From assembly GCF_934617235.1 (NCBI RefSeq), contig NZ_CAKTTZ010000023.1, positions 1 through 38,994 on the forward strand: 38,994 bases of DNA, read 5' to 3'. Under the pieces are notes generated by a model that worked only from the letters and a program-made list of their open reading frames with translations, searched no databases and was not told the DNA's origin. The stretch's first letter is position 1. The number at the start of each line of letters is the position of its first letter. Origin of the DNA: an uncultured Ellagibacter sp. Its GTDB lineage: Bacteria; Actinomycetota; Coriobacteriia; Coriobacteriales; Eggerthellaceae. A program made the translations under genes and the position numbers. Below, one piece after another: positions 35,399 to 38,994 of the stretch.

Positions 35399-35464
35399 CT
35401 GAGTACCTTCTTTCAGGACAGCTAATGCTTCACGTGCTGAATTAAAGGTACAGAAGACGAACGC

Positions 35465-35502
35465 AAAAAGGACCAGACAATATCGAGTTTTGTCTGGTCC
35501 TT
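35465..35502 (-). terminator. Terminator or attenuator between the dehydrogenase gene and fixA
   Basis: AAGGACCAGACAA (35468-35480) pairs perfectly with TTGTCTGGTCCTT (35490-35502). On the minus strand the stem runs into a TTTTT tract. It lies inside an otherwise continuous gene series and may lower or condition expression of fixABCX. Confidence 0.88.
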
Positions 35503-35542
35503 CTGGGAGTAAAAATCGAAATAACTCGAATGAACTGGGAAA

Positions 35543-36742
35543 TTAGAAATCCGCAAGCCTTGAAGCACAGTTCTTGATGAGCATTTTTGCGACGGTGTGC
35601 GGCATGATCTCGTCGGTGCCTTGGGCGATCTGGTTACCACGGCAGTCTCGCCAGATTCTGCCGACGCGGGCATCGTCGGTATAGCCAACCCCGCCGAAAA
35701 TCTGGAGCGCCTCGGAGGCGACCTCCGTTGCAGCCTTAGGAACATAGTACTTCATGAGCGCACAGTCGAGATGCTGCTGGTCGGCATCCGCGCCGTTCGA
35801 TATGGACTCCGCGGCACGCGTGACGAGCATATCCATTGCCCGCAGCCTCACCGCCATGTCGGCAACCTTCTGCTGAATCTGGGGGATTCCGCCAAGATTG
35901 CGCCCATGCGAAACGTGCGTCGCGCAGCGTTCGAGCACGTCGTCCATGGCCGCCTGAGCGAGCCCCAAGCTCGATGCGCATATGAGGATTCTCCCGAGCT
36001 CGTATTGCCGCTCGAGCATCTGGGACAACTTGCCTTCCGTTTGAATTTGCCAATCGGGATTGAGCTTGACGTGCTCGAACTCTATGCGCGCAGGGGCGAG
36101 CATCTCCTGACCCACCGTGTTAAGCGGAAAGGTCGACACGCCGGGCTCGTCGATCGGAACGAGCCATAAAGACACCCCGCCGTCAGCAGTGCCGTTCACC
36201 ATATCGCGGGTATAGACCAGCGTTCGGGGAATGTACTGGCCATTAGCGACGAAGGTCTTCACGCCGTCCAAGAATATGCCGCCCTCGTCAACCGTGACCT
36301 CGGTCGTAACGGAACCGGACTCGCCCTGCCCACCTTCCGAGAACGCCTGGGAGAACGCCACCCTGCCGTTGCAGCTCATCAAATCCTCTGCAATCTCTTG
36401 CTGCGAAAGGATGCGCATGGTGGAGAGCAGCGCCATGGAATTCATGTCCGTCAAATAAGGCATCGTCGCGCCCGCCCTGCGCATAAGCCGCGCGACGAGG
36501 GCAGCACGCGCGATGAAGGGGCCGTCGAACCCACCGGCCATCGGGGGCAGGCAATATTTCCCCAACTCGCTTTCATAGAACGCGCGATACTCAGCTTCGG
36601 GCACACCGCGAGAGATGCGCCATTGCCTGATGCGGTCTTCGGTGATGCGCTCATCGCAAAACTCGTCGACGATGTTTTGAACGTGCTCGACCAAATCGTC
36701 GTGCGCGCATTCCCTCATTTCATTAGCATGCATTCTGCTCAC
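35543..36742 (-). CDS. Acyl-CoA dehydrogenase-family enzyme (probable enoyl-CoA reductase)
   Basis: The 399-residue flavoprotein has the acyl-CoA dehydrogenase layout: a helical N-terminal domain, FSQAFSEGGQGESG in the FAD/substrate region, and ALQIFGGVGYTDDARVGRIWRD near the end. The segment that normally reads YEGT, with the catalytic Glu, here reads AQGT. Either another residue is the base or the enzyme works mainly as a reductase. Next to fixABCX and a CoA ligase, a CaiA-like role of reducing an enoyl-CoA is plausible. GTG at 36742 with GAGG upstream is my choice; ATG at 36733 or 36718 are alternatives. It overlaps the ligase gene by 20 bases. Confidence 0.85.
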   Translation of the reverse strand: MSRMHANEMRECAHDDLVEHVQNIVDEFCDERITEDRIRQWRISRGVPEAEYRAFYESELGKYCLPPMAGGFDGPFIARAALVARLMRRAGATMPYLTDMNSMALLSTMRILSQQEIAEDLMSCNGRVAFSQAFSEGGQGESGSVTTEVTVDEGGIFLDGVKTFVANGQYIPRTLVYTRDMVNGTADGGVSLWLVPIDEPGVSTFPLNTVGQEMLAPARIEFEHVKLNPDWQIQTEGKLSQMLERQYELGRILICASSLGLAQAAMDDVLERCATHVSHGRNLGGIPQIQQKVADMAVRLRAMDMLVTRAAESISNGADADQQHLDCALMKYYVPKAATEVASEALQIFGGVGYTDDARVGRIWRDCRGNQIAQGTDEIMPHTVAKMLIKNCASRLADF

Positions 36743-38294
36743 CCGCTTGCCTCATGGTGTCAACAACAAGCGCTCTCAGCGCCTTTTTGTCTATTTTGCC
36801 ATTCCCCAACTGCGGGAACTCGTCGAATTTGAGAACCACATCGGGAATCTTCTGCTTTTCGACCAGCCCTTTAGCATACTGCCTCAAGTCTCGGGAATAT
36901 GCGTCACGCCCCTGCTTCATCATCACCGCGAGGCACGTTCGCTCGCCGAGGTCTGGATCGGGAAATCCCACAAGGCAGCATGAGTCTATGTCGCCCCGCT
37001 CGTCGTAAATGCGCTCGACCTCGGCGGGAAAGATGTTCACTCCGCCGCGGATAATCATGTCCTTGATGCGGCCGACGATAGTTATGTAACCCTCATCGTC
37101 CATCTGGGCCACATCACCTGTGCGAAACCACCCATCTTCCAAATCAAGCCGCAAACTGCCATCGGGCTGGAGGATCCCCTTCATCATAGAAGCGCTCTTG
37201 CAGAGCAGCTCGCCGGAATCCGGATCAAGCTTCGCCTCCGCCCCCTTGATGCAGAAGCCGGCGGTGGCGGCGCGGCGTTCTGCAGGCAAATCAAGCGGCG
37301 TGACGGTAAGCGTTGCGGCGGTCTCGCTCATACCGTATGACTGCATGATCCGGCAACCAAAGCGGCACTCGAAATCGACGATGACGCTCGCAGGGCATCC
37401 GGCACCGGCAACAAGCCCCGCCCGCAGCGACGAGAAATCCCACTCGTCATCCTGGTTCTCACGCAACTCCCTCACGAACATCGTGGAGACCCCGAGATGC
37501 ACCGTCGCCCGCTGCCCCGCAATAAGCTGGCATGCAATGCGGGAATGGTATTTCTCACTGCTCACAAACGTGGCGCAGCTCACGAGCGTCGCAAACATCC
37601 CGACAACGCCGAACACGTGAATGAACGGAACGGGCACGAATATCCGATCGTCGGGAACGAGACCGAGCGATTCCTTGAGCGCAATGCCATTGAGAGCGAA
37701 CGAAGAGAGCTTGTTCACTATCGCCTTCGGGCGTCCCGTGCTTCCCGAGGAGAAGACCACTATCTCGCTGTCTGCGTCGATGTGGCGAAAATGACGCGAC
37801 TCATCGTATCCCGCCTGAGAAATGGCTTCGCTTATCAGGGGAACAGGAGCGCAGAGGCATCCGACCGCAAGGACATGCGCGCTGGGAAACGCCTGCCGAG
37901 CGACGTCGGATCCATTGGGTGTCGACATGATGATGACGTCGGGATTAAGCGAGCTCGCGCAGCGGATGAACTCCTCATCCGGCAGCGTAGGGGCAAGCAA
38001 CACCACTCTCGCACCGCACATCTGCACGGCAGCGATGATAACCGGGAACAAAAGGACGTTGGGCGAGGAAAGCACCACCGTCGAACGAGGTCCGCAACCG
38101 CACGTGTCCTCCAGGTAATACGCAAGCGCGTTCGCGTCGCGGTAGGCATCGAAATAGGTGATTGACTCGTTCTCGCTCGCCCCGAGTCTGCACCATCCGC
38201 GCGTCGCGAAGCCCGCGCGAAGCATGCCGACGAGCGAAAGCTCAGGATAGCCGCGCTCGTCAGGCGATTTCACGCTGCTATGGTTTCCTGCCAT
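36723..38294 (-). CDS. Acyl-CoA synthetase (AMP-forming)
   Basis: The 523-residue adenylate-forming enzyme has SSGSTGRPKAIV (ATP loop), QSYGMSETAAT, WFRTGDVAQMDDEGY, VGRIKDMIIRGGVNIFPAEVE and a C-terminal lysine motif GNGKIDKKAL, all in order. It converts a carboxylic acid to its CoA ester with ATP. It resembles CaiC-type and aromatic acid ligases, but the acid cannot be read from the sequence. GAAGGGG precedes the ATG at 38294. It lies 50 bases after the dehydratase-activator gene and overlaps the dehydrogenase gene, so the three form one operon. Confidence 0.92.
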   Translation of the reverse strand: MAGNHSSVKSPDERGYPELSLVGMLRAGFATRGWCRLGASENESITYFDAYRDANALAYYLEDTCGCGPRSTVVLSSPNVLLFPVIIAAVQMCGARVVLLAPTLPDEEFIRCASSLNPDVIIMSTPNGSDVARQAFPSAHVLAVGCLCAPVPLISEAISQAGYDESRHFRHIDADSEIVVFSSGSTGRPKAIVNKLSSFALNGIALKESLGLVPDDRIFVPVPFIHVFGVVGMFATLVSCATFVSSEKYHSRIACQLIAGQRATVHLGVSTMFVRELRENQDDEWDFSSLRAGLVAGAGCPASVIVDFECRFGCRIMQSYGMSETAATLTVTPLDLPAERRAATAGFCIKGAEAKLDPDSGELLCKSASMMKGILQPDGSLRLDLEDGWFRTGDVAQMDDEGYITIVGRIKDMIIRGGVNIFPAEVERIYDERGDIDSCCLVGFPDPDLGERTCLAVMMKQGRDAYSRDLRQYAKGLVEKQKIPDVVLKFDEFPQLGNGKIDKKALRALVVDTMRQAGEQNAC

Positions 38295-38344
38295 CGTTTC
38301 CCCTTCCGATTCCCCACCGAACGTCGCTTTGGGGCCTAAGTCCC

Positions 38345-38994
38345 TCAGCGTCCCTCGCAAGCGAGCAGCGCGGCCCCAAATGCACCGTTGAACTGGGCAA
38401 ATTCAGATGTTTGAATCGAGCAGCCAAGGCGCTTCTCGAACCTTTCGCGCAGCGCGTCGTTCAAGGCGACCCCGCCTGTCATAGCGACTGGCTCGACAAG
38501 GCCGATGCGCCTCACCAGGCCATAGCTTCTATCCACGACCGATTCGTGGACGCCCGCGACGATATTCGAAATCGGTTCGCCGCTTGCGAGCTTCGAGACA
38601 ACCTCGGACTCCGCGAAAACCGTGCACGTTGACGATATGGACGCGACGGCATTCGATGCGCGGTCGTACTCCGACAACTCGCAGACCGCGATGCCGAACA
38701 CGCCGGCCATCACGTCCAGAAACCGGCCCGTTCCAGCTGCGCACTTATCATTCATCACGAAGTTTTCCAGCTCGCCATCGGAGGACAGGCGCAAAACCTT
38801 TGCATCCTGCCCGCCGATGTCGATAATCGTCCGAGCACCACCGAACAGGCGGGAAGCACCCTTGGCGTGGCAGGAGAGCTCGGAGACCTGGGAGTCCGCC
38901 CAATCCATGAGCTTGCGCCCGTAACCCGTGGCCACCGACCTCGCCACGTCGTCGAGCGCAATCCCAGCTTGCGCGAGCGCATCGCGCAAAGCGC
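38345..38994 (-). CDS. BadF/HgdC-type ATPase, 2-hydroxyacyl-CoA dehydratase activator (5' end beyond the window)
   Basis: About 216 residues of the C-terminal part are visible: VATGYGR, SELSCHAKGA, the phosphate loop TIIDIGGQDAKVL, NDKCAAGTGRFLD and STCTVFAESEVVS, then TGGVALN. The two cysteines in NDKC and STC are the ones that bridge the [4Fe-4S] cluster between subunits. Such proteins use ATP to push one electron into 2-hydroxyacyl-CoA dehydratases (or benzoyl-CoA reductases). The dehydratase subunits are not in the window and should lie upstream, past 38994. It is the first visible gene of the ligase/dehydrogenase operon. Confidence 0.9.
   Translation of the reverse strand, partial: ALRDALAQAGIALDDVARSVATGYGRKLMDWADSQVSELSCHAKGASRLFGGARTIIDIGGQDAKVLRLSSDGELENFVMNDKCAAGTGRFLDVMAGVFGIAVCELSEYDRASNAVASISSTCTVFAESEVVSKLASGEPISNIVAGVHESVVDRSYGLVRRIGLVEPVAMTGGVALNDALRERFEKRLGCSIQTSEFAQFNGAFGAALLACEGR

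Overview
The window reads as chromosomal DNA from a high-GC Gram-positive anaerobe. The likeliest group is Coriobacteriia of the Eggerthellaceae type. This is an inference from the gene set: MurT, type III glutamine synthetase, CIRCE-controlled htpG, several MFS transporters, FixABCX with an acyl-CoA dehydrogenase, and a BadF/HgdC-type dehydratase activator. No 16S gene is present to confirm it.

Layout. (1) 1-5100, housekeeping, minus strand: the 3'-truncated murT, a LysR regulator followed by a chain of hairpins, tRNA-Thr(CGT), and htpG with a near-consensus promoter and CIRCE operator. (2) 5180-12367, plus strand, visibly more A/T-rich than its flanks: an HTH-HipA-like kinase, then a compact set of five genes. 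These are a methyltransferase-like gene broken at a run of nine C, a small UvrD-like helicase, a 607-residue protein of unknown family, a DUF1848 protein, and an acidic/tryptophan tandem-repeat protein. This is the best candidate for an undescribed system. (3) 12549-17527: glutamine synthetase III, a FitAB/VapBC-type toxin-antitoxin pair and an MFS transporter. (4) 17749-22189: three coupled genes, namely a MocA-like/SufS-like fusion, an ArsM-like methyltransferase and a BioB/HydE-like radical SAM enzyme. A palindromic repeat has been absorbed into the fusion gene. (5) 22361-24863, minus strand: an AgrC-like sensor kinase and a LytTR response regulator, each carrying a single-base frameshift, plus a 52-codon gene whose promoter region has direct repeats. 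(6) 25075-30871: an MFS-MBL-MFS operon facing an MBL/MFS operon of the same two families, flanked by a LysR gene. (7) 32106-38994, minus strand: dehydratase activator (partial), acyl-CoA ligase, acyl-CoA dehydrogenase and FixABCX.

How the genes may work together. Region 7 looks like a reductive acyl-CoA pathway: acid activation to a CoA thioester, possibly dehydration by a 2-hydroxyacyl-CoA dehydratase encoded beyond the right edge, then enoyl-CoA reduction with electrons through FixABCX. The transporters and metallo-hydrolases of region 6 may feed it with substrate; that link rests only on proximity. Region 4 joins sulfur (or selenium) mobilisation, thiolate-type methyl transfer and radical chemistry in one operon with no product I can name. 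Region 5 has the form of a peptide-sensing circuit, but both of its signalling genes are out of frame as written.

Three single-base frameshifts (7004-7012, about 23941-23946 and about 24769-24776) lie in otherwise well-conserved genes. All could be real (phase variation or decay) or assembly errors, and read data would settle this.
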